A DNA stretch of 64,000 nt. Source: Vibrio gazogenes (GTDB lineage: Bacteria; Pseudomonadota; Gammaproteobacteria; Enterobacterales; Vibrionaceae). Positions 47,712 to 57,599 of the stretch are shown here, piece after piece (within the stretch, counting starts at the first letter, position 1; the number at the start of each line of letters is the position of its first letter). The notes under the pieces are model-generated. The model ran no database searches and was not told the DNA's origin. It worked only from the letters and a program-made list of their open reading frames with translations. The stretch covers positions 3,189,709-3,253,708 of the forward strand of contig NZ_CP092587.1 in the NCBI RefSeq assembly GCF_023920225.1, written 5' to 3'. Both the position numbers and the translations under genes were made by a program.

Positions 47712-48998
47712 ATGAACGTACTTGTTATCGGTTCTGGTGGACGTGAACATGCACTCTCCTGGAAAATCGCGCAAAACCCACAAGTCAAAACGGTCTTTGT
47801 CGCTCCCGGTAATGCCGGAACGGCGCTGGAATACAAAGTCAAAAATGTCAGTATTGACGTTGAAGATATCGATGGCTTAGTCGCTTTCGCACAGCAAAAT
47901 GCCATCGACTTAACCATTGTCGGTCCCGAAGCGCCGTTAGTGATTGGTGTCGTTGATGCATTCCGTGCTGCCGACCTGCCGATTTTTGGCCCAACGAAAG
48001 GCGCGGCACAGCTCGAAGGCTCAAAAGCGTTTACCAAAGACTTTCTGGCACGTCACCAGATTCCGACGGCTGATTATGCCAACTTTACCGACATCGAGCC
48101 GGCACTGGCCTATGTTCGGCAAAAAGGGGCACCAATCGTGGTTAAAGCGGATGGTCTCGCTGCCGGAAAAGGCGTCATCGTTGCAATGACACTGCAAGAA
48201 GCAGAAGATGCAATTCAAGATATGCTGGCTGGCAATGCATTTGGTCATGCCGGTAGCCGGGTTGTGATCGAAGAGTTTCTTGACGGTGAAGAAGCCAGTT
48301 TCATCGTGATGGTTGACGGTAAAAACGTCTTGCCAATGGCAACCAGTCAGGATCATAAACGTGTGGGTGATAAAGATACCGGGCCAAACACCGGTGGCAT
48401 GGGAGCATACTCTCCGGCACCGGTTGTCACCCAAGAGCTCCATAACCGCATCATGGAGCAGGTGATTTATCCGACTGTAGAAGGAATGGCGGCAGAAGGT
48501 CACCCATACACTGGATTTCTGTATGCCGGTCTGATGATCGACAGTCAGGGAAATCCGAAAGTCATTGAGTACAACTGTCGCTTTGGTGATCCGGAAACGC
48601 AACCGATCATGATGCGTCTTCAGTCGGATTTAGTTGAACTGTGCCAAACCGCAATTGCTGGCAAGCTAGACCAAGCCGAATCCAAATGGGATCCACGCGC
48701 ATCGATTGGGATTGTTTTAGCCGCCGGTGGCTACCCCGGTAATTACAACAAAGGGGATGTCATTTCAGGCTTGCCGCAAGCAGACACGGAAGGTGAGAAA
48801 GTCTTCCATGCCGGCACCGGCGAAAAAGACGGCCACGTCGTGACCAGCGGCGGACGCGTCCTTTGTGCCACGGCCTTAGGCAACACAGTCTCCGAAGCTC
48901 AGCAACGTGCTTATGCATTGGCTAAGCAAATTCAATGGGATGGTGTTTTCTACCGCAGCGACATCGGCTATCGAGCGATTGCCCGAGAGCAGAAATAG
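47712..48998 (+). CDS. purD: Phosphoribosylamine--glycine ligase PurD
   Basis: A 428-residue ATP-grasp ligase joining phosphoribosylamine and glycine to GAR, the second step of purine synthesis. It has the N-terminal VLVIGSGGREHALSWKIAQ, the ATP-grasp loops KADGLAAGKGVIVA and EEFLDGEEASFIVMVDG, DHKRVGDKDTGPNTGGMGAYSPAP, and a C-terminal VLAAGGYPG segment. It is the second gene of purHD, 96 bases after purH, the common gammaproteobacterial order. A strong terminator follows. Confidence 0.97.
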   Translation: MNVLVIGSGGREHALSWKIAQNPQVKTVFVAPGNAGTALEYKVKNVSIDVEDIDGLVAFAQQNAIDLTIVGPEAPLVIGVVDAFRAADLPIFGPTKGAAQLEGSKAFTKDFLARHQIPTADYANFTDIEPALAYVRQKGAPIVVKADGLAAGKGVIVAMTLQEAEDAIQDMLAGNAFGHAGSRVVIEEFLDGEEASFIVMVDGKNVLPMATSQDHKRVGDKDTGPNTGGMGAYSPAPVVTQELHNRIMEQVIYPTVEGMAAEGHPYTGFLYAGLMIDSQGNPKVIEYNCRFGDPETQPIMMRLQSDLVELCQTAIAGKLDQAESKWDPRASIGIVLAAGGYPGNYNKGDVISGLPQADTEGEKVFHAGTGEKDGHVVTSGGRVLCATALGNTVSEAQQRAYALAKQIQWDGVFYRSDIGYRAIAREQK

Positions 48999-49022
48999 TC
49001 ACGTTCGTATCGAGAAAACGAC

Positions 49023-49050
49023 AACCACCGCCTTTAAGGCGGTGGTTTTG
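49023..49050 (+). terminator. purHD terminator
   Basis: Arms AACCACCGCC (49023-49032) and GGCGGTGGTT (49038-49047) with a TTTAA loop and a T-run. Confidence 0.93.
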
Positions 49051-49060
49051 TTTAGGCACA

Positions 49061-49089
49061 AAAAAATCGGCCTGTTCAGCAGACCGATT
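49061..49089 (-). terminator. Terminator of the minus-strand chemoreceptor gene
   Basis: AATCGG/CCGATT plus CTG/CAG arms (49065-49089), followed on the minus strand by a run of T bases. It lies 27 bases behind the chemoreceptor stop. Confidence 0.85.
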
Positions 49090-49115
49090 GGGGTGATTTC
49101 GTATCTACCGGTGCA

Positions 49116-50783
49116 CTAAACCGTAAATCGGTCCACCAGCGCTTTCAGTTCTTGCGTTTGCTCTTGTAAATCCCGACTGCCTTTACGGTTTTCATCCGTA
49201 ACATCCGCCACTTGTAAGCTTTGCTCGGAAATAATCACAACACGTTCAGAAATATTTTGTCCCACCTGACTTTGCTCTTCAGTGGCCGTCGCAATCAGTG
49301 TGTTCATATCCATAATCATACTGACAGAATCGAGGATCTCTACCAATGCATCACTTGCTTGATGTGCTTTTGCCACGGTATCTTCACTTTGAGTACGACT
49401 ATCCAGCATCGACTGAACTGCTTCTTGGGTCGCCCCTTTCAATTGTTCAATGATGTGCTGAATATCTCCGGTACTTTGTTGGGTCCGGCTGGCGAGTTTT
49501 CTGACTTCATCAGCAACAACCGCAAATCCGCGTCCCTGCTCACCGGCTCGGGCCGCTTCAATCGCAGCATTCAGCGCCAGTAAGTTAGTCTGTTCGGCAA
49601 TATCCTGAATTACATTCAATGAAGAAGAGATGTTGCTGACATTGCTTTCGAGCTTATCCATCACCATGTTGGCAAATTCAATTTTCTTGGCTAAAACAGC
49701 AACAGAGTCAACTGCCGAATCAACCGTCGCCATCGCCTCTTTTGCTTTCTCATCAGCAGACTGTGCAGCCGCAGCAGCGCTCGAAGCATTCTGAGAAATA
49801 TCATGTGCAGTCGCGGTCATTTCTGTCACCGCTGTCGCCACTTGTTCCGTTTCTTCCCGTTGTGTGTTCGATAACTGATCGACTTGATTAGAACGCTCCA
49901 GCATATGCCCGGTTTCATCACTAATCACATCACTGTTCGTTCTCAACTGGCGAATAATATTCTGCAGATTTTCGACAAAATTATTAAAGTTCCGGCTTAG
50001 AGAGGCATATTCAGGAATATGATAAGCTTCCATGCGAGCGGTTAAATCAGCGTCCCCAGTGGCAAACCGGGCAATCGACTGATCAAATCGTTGCAATGGC
50101 CTTAAGATGCCACGACTAAACAAGATCGTAAACACCGACACCAGGCACAACATGCCGACGCCAATCGACATCATCCACACAAAACTCCGCTTCATTTCAT
50201 GCTCGGACTTCGTTGCCATCTGAGATGTAATCGCTTCAACGTCGTCAATATAAAAACCAATGCCGATGATCATGTCCCACTGAGATTCATAGATTGAATA
50301 ACTGAGTTTTTCAGAGGCGACTTTCTCTCCGGGTTTCGGGAAAAAATAGCTCGAAAATCCACCACCATCCTTGCCCTGTTTAATTAAGTTCTGAATTAGA
50401 AAGTTACCTTTGCTATCTTTCAAATCCCAGAAATTTTTACCAATCCCCTTCCCGGTATCTCCCAGGAAAAGGCGGTTGCCTTTACTGTCATAACCGAAGA
50501 CATAACCACTGTCACCAAAATGAATCTGGGAAAGCTTTTCAATCACATCTTGTCGGTCGGCGTTGCTCGCTTTCAAAGCGGTTAAAGAAGAATCAATAAT
50601 ATCGATATACGCTTTCAATTCGGAGCGTTTTTGTTCAGAAAGGTATTGGTGAATCAATTGTTGCTGGGTGTGATTCAAGTTAGACATTTGCGTATATGAG
50701 ATGAAAATCATCCCAAAACTAATCAGTAACAAGGGGAGTATAGACAGTGCATAAACACGTGATTTAATGGTCAATTTTGACAT
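49116..50783 (-). CDS. Methyl-accepting chemotaxis protein with single Cache domain
   Basis: A 555-residue chemoreceptor of the same architecture as the one at 42.7 kb: a membrane helix (about 10-30), a periplasmic sCache_2-type domain with [19 protein letters not shown] and [20 protein letters not shown], a second membrane helix (about 200-222), HAMP, and a signalling domain with the conserved tip [20 protein letters not shown]. The two are only moderately alike outside the tip, so this is not a recent duplication. It converges on purD and diverges from greB. The ligand is unknown. Confidence 0.93.
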   Translation of the reverse strand: MSKLTIKSRVYALSILPLLLISFGMIFISYTQMSNLNHTQQQLIHQYLSEQKRSELKAYIDIIDSSLTALKASNADRQDVIEKLSQIHFGDSGYVFGYDSKGNRLFLGDTGKGIGKNFWDLKDSKGNFLIQNLIKQGKDGGGFSSYFFPKPGEKVASEKLSYSIYESQWDMIIGIGFYIDDVEAITSQMATKSEHEMKRSFVWMMSIGVGMLCLVSVFTILFSRGILRPLQRFDQSIARFATGDADLTARMEAYHIPEYASLSRNFNNFVENLQNIIRQLRTNSDVISDETGHMLERSNQVDQLSNTQREETEQVATAVTEMTATAHDISQNASSAAAAAQSADEKAKEAMATVDSAVDSVAVLAKKIEFANMVMDKLESNVSNISSSLNVIQDIAEQTNLLALNAAIEAARAGEQGRGFAVVADEVRKLASRTQQSTGDIQHIIEQLKGATQEAVQSMLDSRTQSEDTVAKAHQASDALVEILDSVSMIMDMNTLIATATEEQSQVGQNISERVVIISEQSLQVADVTDENRKGSRDLQEQTQELKALVDRFTV

Positions 50784-51088
50784 GATGCTTTCCTCAGTAT
50801 TATCGCTGACAAAAGCCGATGACGTTGGATATTATTTTATATTCAAATAATACTACACTAAATTTATGTCATGTATGAATATTTCTTCACCAATATCGCC
50901 CTTCAATCATGAGGGGAAACAACGCGTGAAAAGACATATCACCACAATTGCAATACATCTCTTTGGCGAGGAAAAACGCCAAGCGTGTAAAGCTTTCGTC
51001 ATCCCAGAGAAACAACCATTAACCTTTCTGCTATTTTTCGCTAAGGTATAGCCCATAAATGCACATTATCTGCGATGAATAACCACTG
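50784..51088. promoter_or_regulatory. Divergent region of chemoreceptor and greB
   Basis: A 305-base gap. An AT-only dyad TATTATTT (50830-50837) / AAATAATA (50845-50852) lies in the chemoreceptor promoter area. A short plus-strand frame (50866-51051) has no Shine-Dalgarno or protein-like character. Both promoters should be here. Confidence 0.5.
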
Positions 51089-51568
51089 ATGAAAACCAAC
51101 CTGATTACCCGGGAAGGCTATAATCGCCTCAAACAAGAGCTCGACTTTCTCTGGCTGCAAGAACGCCCAGAGGTCACCAAGAAAGTGACTTGGGCCGCGA
51201 GTCTCGGCGATCGTAGTGAAAATGCGGATTACCAGTACAACAAAAAGCGCCTGCGGGAAATTGACCGTCGTGTCCGTTACCTGCGTAAACGTATGGAACA
51301 AGTCAAGATCATTGATTACTCACCTCAGCAAGACGGGAAAGTCTTCTTCGGTGCGTGGGTCGAAATTGAAAATGACGAAGGTGAGACAAGATATTTTCGC
51401 ATCGTCGGCCCGGATGAGATCTATGGAGATGCGAAAAACTACATTTCTATCGATTCACCCATGGCCCGCGCGCTGCTCAAAAAAGAACCCGATGATGAAC
51501 TCACCGTTGAAACGCCTCAAGGGCCAAAAACGTGGTTCATTAACCGAATCGAATATAGACCAGACTAA
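51089..51568 (+). CDS. greB: Transcription elongation factor GreB
   Basis: A 159-residue factor that rescues backtracked RNA polymerase by stimulating cleavage of the 3' end of the transcript. An N-terminal coiled coil inserted in the secondary channel (ITREGYNRLKQELDFLWLQERPEV, acidic tip LGDRSENADYQYNKKRLREID) is followed by the globular FKBP-like domain. LREIDRRVRYLRKRME and the length favour GreB over GreA. It is followed by tex after 24 bases; greB-tex is a conserved pair. Confidence 0.95.
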   Translation: MKTNLITREGYNRLKQELDFLWLQERPEVTKKVTWAASLGDRSENADYQYNKKRLREIDRRVRYLRKRMEQVKIIDYSPQQDGKVFFGAWVEIENDEGETRYFRIVGPDEIYGDAKNYISIDSPMARALLKKEPDDELTVETPQGPKTWFINRIEYRPD

Positions 51569-51592
51569 CGACATCGAGAGAGAAAAATACGG

Positions 51593-53902
51593 ATGAGCCA
51601 AGCTATCTGTCATACGATTGCTTCAGAGCTGAATGTTCGCCCTGAACAAGTTATTGCCGCGGTAAACCTGATTGACGACGGCAGCACCGTTCCCTTTATT
51701 GCCCGTTACCGCAAAGAAGTCACGGGCGGGCTGGACGACACCCAATTACGGACGCTGGACTCACGTCTTTCCTATTTACGAGAGATGGATAGCCGTCGTC
51801 AGACGATTTTGAAATCGATTCAAGACCAAGGGAAACTGACTGCCGAGCTGGAACAGGAAATTCTTCAGGCTGACAGTAAAACCCGCCTGGAAGATCTCTA
51901 TCTGCCTTACAAACCCAAACGTCGCACCAAAGGACAGATTGCCATTGAAGCCGGATTGACACCACTCGCAGATCAACTGTGGGAACAACCGCAAACCGAG
52001 CCAGAGCAGGCAGCACAAGCTTATCTTAATCCTGAGCAGGGGATTGCTGACATCAAAGCCGCTTTAGATGGTGCCCGTGCCATTATCATGGAGCGAATTG
52101 CTGAAGATGCCAACCTACTGGAAAAGCTGCGCCATTATCTGCTCAAACATGCCGTTCTTGTTTCGACAGTCATCGATGGAAAAGCGCAAGAAGGTGAAAA
52201 ATTCAAAGACTATTTCGAGCACCAAGAACCGATCAGTAAAGTCCCTTCTCACCGTGCACTGGCGATGTTACGTGGCCGCAACGAGGGTATTTTGTCACTG
52301 GCACTCAATGCCGACCCGGAGCAAGAAGTCGGCCGTCGGGGTTCTTATTGCGAAACGTTGATCGCACAACACTACGGACTTCATCTGAGTGATGCACCGG
52401 CTGATGCATGGCGTCAGCAAGTCATCAGTTGGGCGTGGCGGATTAAAGTCTCTATGCATATGGAGACCGAACTGATGTCCGCGATGAAAGAACGGGCAGA
52501 GATTGAAGCCATTGATGTCTTCGCCACCAATTTGAAAGATCTGCTGATGGCAGCGCCCGCCGGACCACGAGCCACACTAGGGCTGGACCCCGGCTTGCGT
52601 ACCGGTTGTAAAGTCGCAGTCGTCGATGCCACGGGTAAGGTACTGGCAACCGCGGTTATTTACCCGCATCCACCGCAAAAACAGTATGAAAAATCCATTG
52701 AGGTCATTGGCGGGCTGGTGCGCAAATTCAATGTAGATTTGATTGCGATCGGCAACGGCACCGCTTCTCGTGAGACCGATCTGTTTGCCGCAGATTTGAT
52801 CAAACGGGGGAATCTGAAAACGCAAAAAATTGTCGTCAGTGAAGCGGGTGCATCGGTCTATTCGGCATCCGAGCTGGCGGCAAAAGAGTTTCCGGATATG
52901 GATGTATCACTGCGGGGCGCGGTTTCAATTGCCCGGCGTTTACAGGATCCGTTGGCAGAGTTGGTTAAAATTGATCCGAAATCGATCGGCGTTGGTCAAT
53001 ACCAGCATGATGTCAATCAGTCACTCCTTGCCAAACGTCTGGACGCTGTCGTAGAAGACTGTGTCAACGCGGTCGGTGTGGATGTGAATACCGCCTCTCC
53101 GGCACTCCTGACCCGCGTTGCCGGACTCTCGACAACGCTGGCAGATAATATTGTGGCTTTCCGTAATGAACATGGCCGCTTTGAAAGCCGCACCACCTTG
53201 AAGAAAGTCCCTCGTCTCGGGCCAAAAGCTTTTGAGCAGAGTGCCGGCTTTTTAAGAGTCATGGACGGCAAAAACCCGCTGGATGCTTCGGCTGTTCACC
53301 CGGAAGCCTATCCGGTGGTTTCTGCGATCGCAAAAAACAATCAGCAAGAGATGAAATCATTGATTGGTAATAGTGAATTTCTTAAAAGCCTGAATGCCAG
53401 AGATTACACTGACGATCACTTTGGCTTGCCAACGGTTACCGATATTATCAAAGAGCTCGATAAGCCGGGGCGCGATCCTCGTCCTGAATTTAAAACGGCC
53501 ACGTTTGCCGACGATATCCACGAAATCTCGGATCTGGAACCCGGCATGATACTCGAAGGGGTGGTCTCCAATGTTGCCAATTTTGGTGCGTTTGTCGATA
53601 TCGGCGTTCATCAAGACGGATTGGTTCATATTTCCGCGCTGACTGATCGATTTGTGTCGGATCCGAGAGAAGTGGTCAAAGCCGGTGATATCGTCAAAGT
53701 CAAAGTCATGGAAGTTGATGCCGCAAGGAAGAGAATCGGCCTCTCAATGCGCCTGTCTGATGAACCGGGTCAAGCCAATCGTCCCACAGCGCGTAACCAG
53801 ACTTCACGTCCGGCTCAAAAGAAACCGCAACGTAATACTGCTGCCACCAATAACGCTATGGGTGGAGCATTTGCCGCGGCCTTTGCGAAAGCGAAAAAGT
53901 AA
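51593..53902 (+). CDS. tex: Tex-like transcription accessory protein
   Basis: A 769-residue nucleic-acid-binding protein involved in transcription processes; the exact role is incompletely understood. The N-terminal helical domain ([17 protein letters not shown]), the YqgF/RuvC-like domain ([19 protein letters not shown]), the helix-hairpin-helix region ([14 protein letters not shown]) and the C-terminal S1 domain ([24 protein letters not shown]) are in the standard order. A basic, Gln/Arg/Ala-rich tail ends the protein. It follows greB closely and is probably co-transcribed. Confidence 0.96.
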   Translation: MSQAICHTIASELNVRPEQVIAAVNLIDDGSTVPFIARYRKEVTGGLDDTQLRTLDSRLSYLREMDSRRQTILKSIQDQGKLTAELEQEILQADSKTRLEDLYLPYKPKRRTKGQIAIEAGLTPLADQLWEQPQTEPEQAAQAYLNPEQGIADIKAALDGARAIIMERIAEDANLLEKLRHYLLKHAVLVSTVIDGKAQEGEKFKDYFEHQEPISKVPSHRALAMLRGRNEGILSLALNADPEQEVGRRGSYCETLIAQHYGLHLSDAPADAWRQQVISWAWRIKVSMHMETELMSAMKERAEIEAIDVFATNLKDLLMAAPAGPRATLGLDPGLRTGCKVAVVDATGKVLATAVIYPHPPQKQYEKSIEVIGGLVRKFNVDLIAIGNGTASRETDLFAADLIKRGNLKTQKIVVSEAGASVYSASELAAKEFPDMDVSLRGAVSIARRLQDPLAELVKIDPKSIGVGQYQHDVNQSLLAKRLDAVVEDCVNAVGVDVNTASPALLTRVAGLSTTLADNIVAFRNEHGRFESRTTLKKVPRLGPKAFEQSAGFLRVMDGKNPLDASAVHPEAYPVVSAIAKNNQQEMKSLIGNSEFLKSLNARDYTDDHFGLPTVTDIIKELDKPGRDPRPEFKTATFADDIHEISDLEPGMILEGVVSNVANFGAFVDIGVHQDGLVHISALTDRFVSDPREVVKAGDIVKVKVMEVDAARKRIGLSMRLSDEPGQANRPTARNQTSRPAQKKPQRNTAATNNAMGGAFAAAFAKAKK

Positions 53903-53929
53903 TTCAGGCGCTCAACTCAATCCAGCCAT

Positions 53930-53961
53930 AAAAAAAACCCTCACTTCAGTTGAAGTGAGGG
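53930..53961. terminator. Terminator between tex and the next gene
   Basis: Arms CCCTCACTTCA (53938-53948) and TGAAGTGAGGG (53951-53961). An A-run before the left arm gives a strong T-run for the minus strand, so it mainly ends the minus-strand gene, but it lies just behind tex as well. Confidence 0.88.
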
Positions 53962-54002
53962 AATTCCATAGCTGCAATATCTTTCCTCGGTAACGATGAG
54001 GT

Positions 54003-54479
54003 TTACAATATTGCGATGACCTCCGAAGGTGTGTTTGGTGCGATGGCATGTCCATAATGATATTTTATGACCGTTCGCCTTCGCGCCATTTGCCCTTCGG
54101 TTATCGCTGCATCAATGATGTGTTTTGGTAACCGGAACCGTATTGTATAACCTTTGCCCTGATCTTTACTGTAGGTCGATAAGGCTAACAATTTGAAAAG
54201 CCGCTCAAGCTCACTTGGTGTTTCTTCCTCATAGGAAGAAGCTATTTCCTGTTCCTGCTCAGAATCAATCTCATACTGAGGATGATCTGCTGCATCCCAA
54301 GACGCTCGCTTACGCTGCTTATCATCGGATTTCAACCGCCGCTCTGCGTTGGTTTTTTCCAGTTGCACGGTTGGTACGACAGGTGCTCTGACACGATTAT
54401 CATGCTCTGCCTGTTCCGTCGGCACATTCACCGATGGGGCGATAAGTGGCACACTGATATTATTTGGTGACACAATCAT
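54003..54479 (-). CDS. Conserved-looking protein of unknown function
   Basis: A 158-residue protein that I do not recognise. The N-terminal half (to about residue 85) is polar and acidic, with clustered basic residues (AERRLKSDDKQRKRASWDA), and is probably disordered. The C-terminal half is more ordered, with FRLPKHIIDAAITEGQMARRRTVIKYHYGHAI. No signal peptide, membrane segment or catalytic motif is visible. The ATG at 54479 has a strong AAGGAGG eight bases upstream; a longer frame starts further back without one. The strong ribosome site and terminator argue it is a real gene. It lies alone between tex and bioH. Confidence 0.72.
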   Translation of the reverse strand: MIVSPNNISVPLIAPSVNVPTEQAEHDNRVRAPVVPTVQLEKTNAERRLKSDDKQRKRASWDAADHPQYEIDSEQEQEIASSYEEETPSELERLFKLLALSTYSKDQGKGYTIRFRLPKHIIDAAITEGQMARRRTVIKYHYGHAIAPNTPSEVIAIL

Positions 54480-54629
54480 TGCCGAAACCTCCTTCAGCAT
54501 CGCCCAGCCCATTCAATGTTCAAACACTGATGAGTTAGAACCTATATCGACCCAACCGTTCAAATATTTAACAAAAAAAGCTGATATTTTAAACAATGTG
54601 ACAAAAAACTGACAATCGTCAAACATCAA

Positions 54630-55394
54630 CTACTGTGCAAACCCGCGCACCTGCTGGCAAAACAGTTCAATTTCGGTCATAAATGGCGCATGAGATGATT
54701 GCGTAAAAATATAACAATGGCTATCCGGGGCCATTTTGTCCAATTGCGCAGCAATCTGCACAGGCACTAAACCATCAAGCCGACCGTAAAGACGCAGCAT
54801 CGGTACCGAGATCTGAGCAATATAATCACGAAAATCAACATTCGCGAGCATGTTTAATCCCGCCATCAAGGCTTGCGGCTGTGGTGCCGGACGAGAAAAC
54901 ACCATTTGTTTTAATTGCTTCACATCTTGTCGGGCTGTCGGACTACCCATCGCTTGAAGCGCCATAAAACGCTCAATGGTCAGTTGAAAATCATCGACCA
55001 GTTGCGCCGTAAACGCAGACAAAACCTGTGGCTGAATTCCCTTCCATCCCTTTTCGGCAGCAAACTTAGGAGAACTGGCGACCGTGATCAACTGACTGAC
55101 ATAATCAGCATGATGCAACGCCATATGCGTCGCGACCAATCCCCCGAGTGACCAACCGACCCAAACGGCATCTTTCGGTGCTTGCAGAATCAAGAGTTGA
55201 GCGATCTCTTCCAAAGTTTCCGCCTGAATATCGGCACTATGTCCATATCCGGGTAAATCAACAACATGCACCCGGAAGTTCTGTTTAAGCACTTCAACGG
55301 TATTATGCCAAACGCCCCCGTTCATCCCCCAGCCATGAACCAATACGAGATCTTTTCCGCGACCTTCAACTTGCCAATACAAAGATGCCACCAT
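54630..55394 (-). CDS. bioH: Pimeloyl-ACP methyl ester carboxylesterase BioH
   Basis: A 254-residue alpha/beta hydrolase that demethylates pimeloyl-ACP methyl ester to release pimeloyl-ACP for biotin synthesis. The oxyanion motif VLVHGWGMNGGVW, the nucleophile Ser82 in VGWSLGGLV, the aspartate in LYGRLDGLVP and the histidine in QSSHAPFMT form a complete triad. The ATG at 55394 gives the E. coli length; longer frames overlap the comF promoter and are unlikely. It diverges from comF, a usual Vibrio and enteric arrangement. Its product, biotin, is used by BirA and AccB in this window. Confidence 0.94.
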   Translation of the reverse strand: MVASLYWQVEGRGKDLVLVHGWGMNGGVWHNTVEVLKQNFRVHVVDLPGYGHSADIQAETLEEIAQLLILQAPKDAVWVGWSLGGLVATHMALHHADYVSQLITVASSPKFAAEKGWKGIQPQVLSAFTAQLVDDFQLTIERFMALQAMGSPTARQDVKQLKQMVFSRPAPQPQALMAGLNMLANVDFRDYIAQISVPMLRLYGRLDGLVPVQIAAQLDKMAPDSHCYIFTQSSHAPFMTEIELFCQQVRGFAQ

Positions 55395-55484
55395 GTTCAC
55401 GTTATCTCCTACAAAACTCATACTTTCGCCGCCTTGATCACCAATACAATATAACGCCTTCCTTGATAACCGGAGAAGCACCAC

Positions 55485-56186
55485 ATGTTATTGCAACGCA
55501 TTCAACACTCTTTCCGTCACCATATTCCCCGATTATGCGCGCTCTGTGAGCTGCCGTTAACCAATCAGGAACACCACTGGTGTGCCAGTTGCCTGACCTA
55601 TTTTCAATCAACCCCCCGTTGTACACGATGCGGCTTATCGATGCCATTCCCAACCGGCCGATGCGGAACTTGCCTTCAGTCACCGCCACTGTGGAACGCC
55701 CTCTATTGCCTTGGTGATTATGCCTATCCGCTGGCCCCCATGATTCACCAAATCAAATACGGACGCCAGTTCTGGCACATACCGCCTCTTGCCGCACTTT
55801 TGGCGCAGGTCATCCCTTCTCCTGCGCCACTGTTACTTCCGGTTCCCCTACACTGGCGACGATATCTTTATCGCGGGTTCAATCAGAGTGATTTACTGGC
55901 GCACCATCTCAGTCAGGCGCTGGCAGTCTCCTATCAAACCAAACTGCTGCAACGGACTCGTTCAACACCACCGCAAGAAGGTCTGCATAAAAATGAAAGA
56001 GAACAGAATCTGAGAAAAGCGTTTATGTTACGCAACCGCCCCTCGACCAATCATATTGCGATCGTTGATGATGTCGTGACAACAGGCAGTACCATCAGTC
56101 AATTATGCCAATTATTGCTTGAAGTCGGTGTCGAATACATTGATATTTATTGCTTATGCAGAACTCCTGAATATCACAACCAATAA
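55485..56186 (+). CDS. comF: ComF family phosphoribosyltransferase-like protein
   Basis: A 233-residue protein of the ComF/GntX family. The N-terminal part holds a multi-cysteine zinc-binding region (CALC, CASC, CTRCG, CGTC), and the C-terminal part is a type I phosphoribosyltransferase fold with the PRPP motif AIVDDVVTTGSTI and RGFNQSDLLA. Relatives are required for DNA uptake in naturally competent bacteria, including vibrios. It is divergent from bioH and precedes nfuA, as in E. coli gntX. Confidence 0.93.
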   Translation: MLLQRIQHSFRHHIPRLCALCELPLTNQEHHWCASCLTYFQSTPRCTRCGLSMPFPTGRCGTCLQSPPLWNALYCLGDYAYPLAPMIHQIKYGRQFWHIPPLAALLAQVIPSPAPLLLPVPLHWRRYLYRGFNQSDLLAHHLSQALAVSYQTKLLQRTRSTPPQEGLHKNEREQNLRKAFMLRNRPSTNHIAIVDDVVTTGSTISQLCQLLLEVGVEYIDIYCLCRTPEYHNQ

Positions 56187-56269
56187 TTACCGTAAAAAGG
56201 ATTGGATCTCTGATTTCTCAGGAGTAAAATGGTGAATTAATAGCCTACAAAATTACTCAGGTATTCGTC

Positions 56270-56857
56270 GTGTCAAATTCTATTACTATTACTGAATCCG
56301 CTCAGGAACATTTCGCAAAACTTCTCGATCAACAGCCGGAAGGGACTAACATTCGGGTTTTTGTTGTCAATCCAGGCACTCAGAACGCTGAGTGTGGCGT
56401 CTCTTACTGCCCGCCTGAAGCAGTAGAAAGTGCTGATACTAAAATCCCGTTTCAAGCGTTCTCTGCTTATGTTGATGAATTGAGCCTTCCCTTTCTCGAA
56501 GACGCTGTGATCGACTATGTAACCGATAAAATGGGCGCACAGCTTACACTCAAAGCACCCAACGCAAAAATGCGTAAAGTTGCGGATGATGCGCCGCTGC
56601 TCGAACGTGTCGAGTATGCCATTCAAACGCAAGTCAATCCTCAGTTAGCCAGTCACGGTGGTCATATTCAACTGCTGGAAATTACAGATGACGGTGTTGC
56701 CATTATCCAATTTGGTGGCGGGTGTAATGGTTGCTCGATGGTCGATGTCACACTGAAAGACGGCATCGAAAAAGAGCTGCTCGAGCAATTTTCCGGGGAG
56801 CTGAATGCGGTCAAAGACCTGACCGAGCATGATCGCGGAGAGCACTCATACTACTAA
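56270..56857 (+). CDS. nfuA: Fe/S biogenesis protein NfuA
   Basis: A 195-residue iron-sulfur cluster carrier. The N-terminal degenerate A-type domain ([29 protein letters not shown]) and the C-terminal Nfu domain with [14 protein letters not shown] hold the cluster-binding Cys152 and Cys155. The start is a GTG; the whole N-terminus fits NfuA of other vibrios. It may deliver clusters to enzymes such as quinolinate or aconitase-type proteins under stress. A terminator follows. Confidence 0.96.
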   Translation: MSNSITITESAQEHFAKLLDQQPEGTNIRVFVVNPGTQNAECGVSYCPPEAVESADTKIPFQAFSAYVDELSLPFLEDAVIDYVTDKMGAQLTLKAPNAKMRKVADDAPLLERVEYAIQTQVNPQLASHGGHIQLLEITDDGVAIIQFGGGCNGCSMVDVTLKDGIEKELLEQFSGELNAVKDLTEHDRGEHSYY

Positions 56858-56883
56858 ATGGGCCAACCCAAGTCTGTCAACAG

Positions 56884-56912
56884 AAGTCGATGTTCCTGCA
56901 TCGACTTTCTAT
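56884..56912 (+). terminator. nfuA terminator
   Basis: Arms AAGTCGATG (56884-56892) and CATCGACTT (56899-56907) with a six-base loop, followed by a T-rich tail. Confidence 0.85.
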
Positions 56913-57020
56913 TACGTGACTCTTGTTGGTAAAACTATTGTGAATATCGTCAGACATGTGTTTTCATCCCCATCAGTTTTTTCATATAGTTAAGCTATAG
57001 ATATCACGGAGGAGTTCAGC

Positions 57021-57599
57021 ATGACGTCTAAACAAAACCCAGAGATCCTAAATATCACGACGGTTGCTCAATCGCGTCTTTTTACAGTGGAAGCTCTGGA
57101 TTTGCGTTTTTCCAACGGTGAACAGCGCACGTATGAACGGATGCGCCCCAGTGGACGCCATGCTGTGATGATGGTTCCAGTGACCGCTCAGGGAGATATT
57201 CTGCTGGTTCGTGAATTTGCAGCAGGCACACAGCGCTACGAATTGGGCTTTCCGAAAGGATTGATTGACCCTGGAGAAAGTCCTGAAGAAGCCGCTGTAC
57301 GCGAGCTCAAAGAAGAAGTGGGATTTGGTGCAAAGCAGCTCATTCATCTCAAAGATCTGATTCTTGCTCCCTCTTATTTTTCAGGACAAATGTCTCTGTT
57401 TATCGCTCAGGACCTATACCCGGAGCAACTCGTTGGCGATGAGCCCGAGCCCCTTGAAATCATTCGCTGGCCGTTAAATCAGGCAGAAGAACTGTTAACT
57501 CATCTCGATTTTGGTGAAGCCCGCAGTGTGGCAGCGCTTCTTCTCACCTTAAATTATATGAAGCAGCATCCGCTGCTACCAGAGGTGAATCCATTATGA
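57021..57599 (+). CDS. nudE: ADP compounds hydrolase NudE (Nudix)
   Basis: A 192-residue Nudix enzyme that hydrolyses ADP-ribose, NADH and diadenosine polyphosphates. The Nudix box is intact: Gly80 in GLIDPGE, then RELKEEVGF at 94-102. The N-terminal beta-rich region and FAAGTQRYELGFPKG fit NudE. A GGAGG lies well placed before the ATG. It overlaps cysQ by four bases (ATGA), so both nucleotide-clearing enzymes are made together. Confidence 0.94.
   Translation: MTSKQNPEILNITTVAQSRLFTVEALDLRFSNGEQRTYERMRPSGRHAVMMVPVTAQGDILLVREFAAGTQRYELGFPKGLIDPGESPEEAAVRELKEEVGFGAKQLIHLKDLILAPSYFSGQMSLFIAQDLYPEQLVGDEPEPLEIIRWPLNQAEELLTHLDFGEARSVAALLLTLNYMKQHPLLPEVNPL

Noticed and set aside
48021..48602. 193-codon frame antisense to purD
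   Set aside because: It mirrors a highly conserved gene and has no ribosome site or protein-like composition.
50866..51051. 61-codon frame before greB
   Set aside because: No ribosome site and no recognisable sequence character; it sits in the divergent promoter region.
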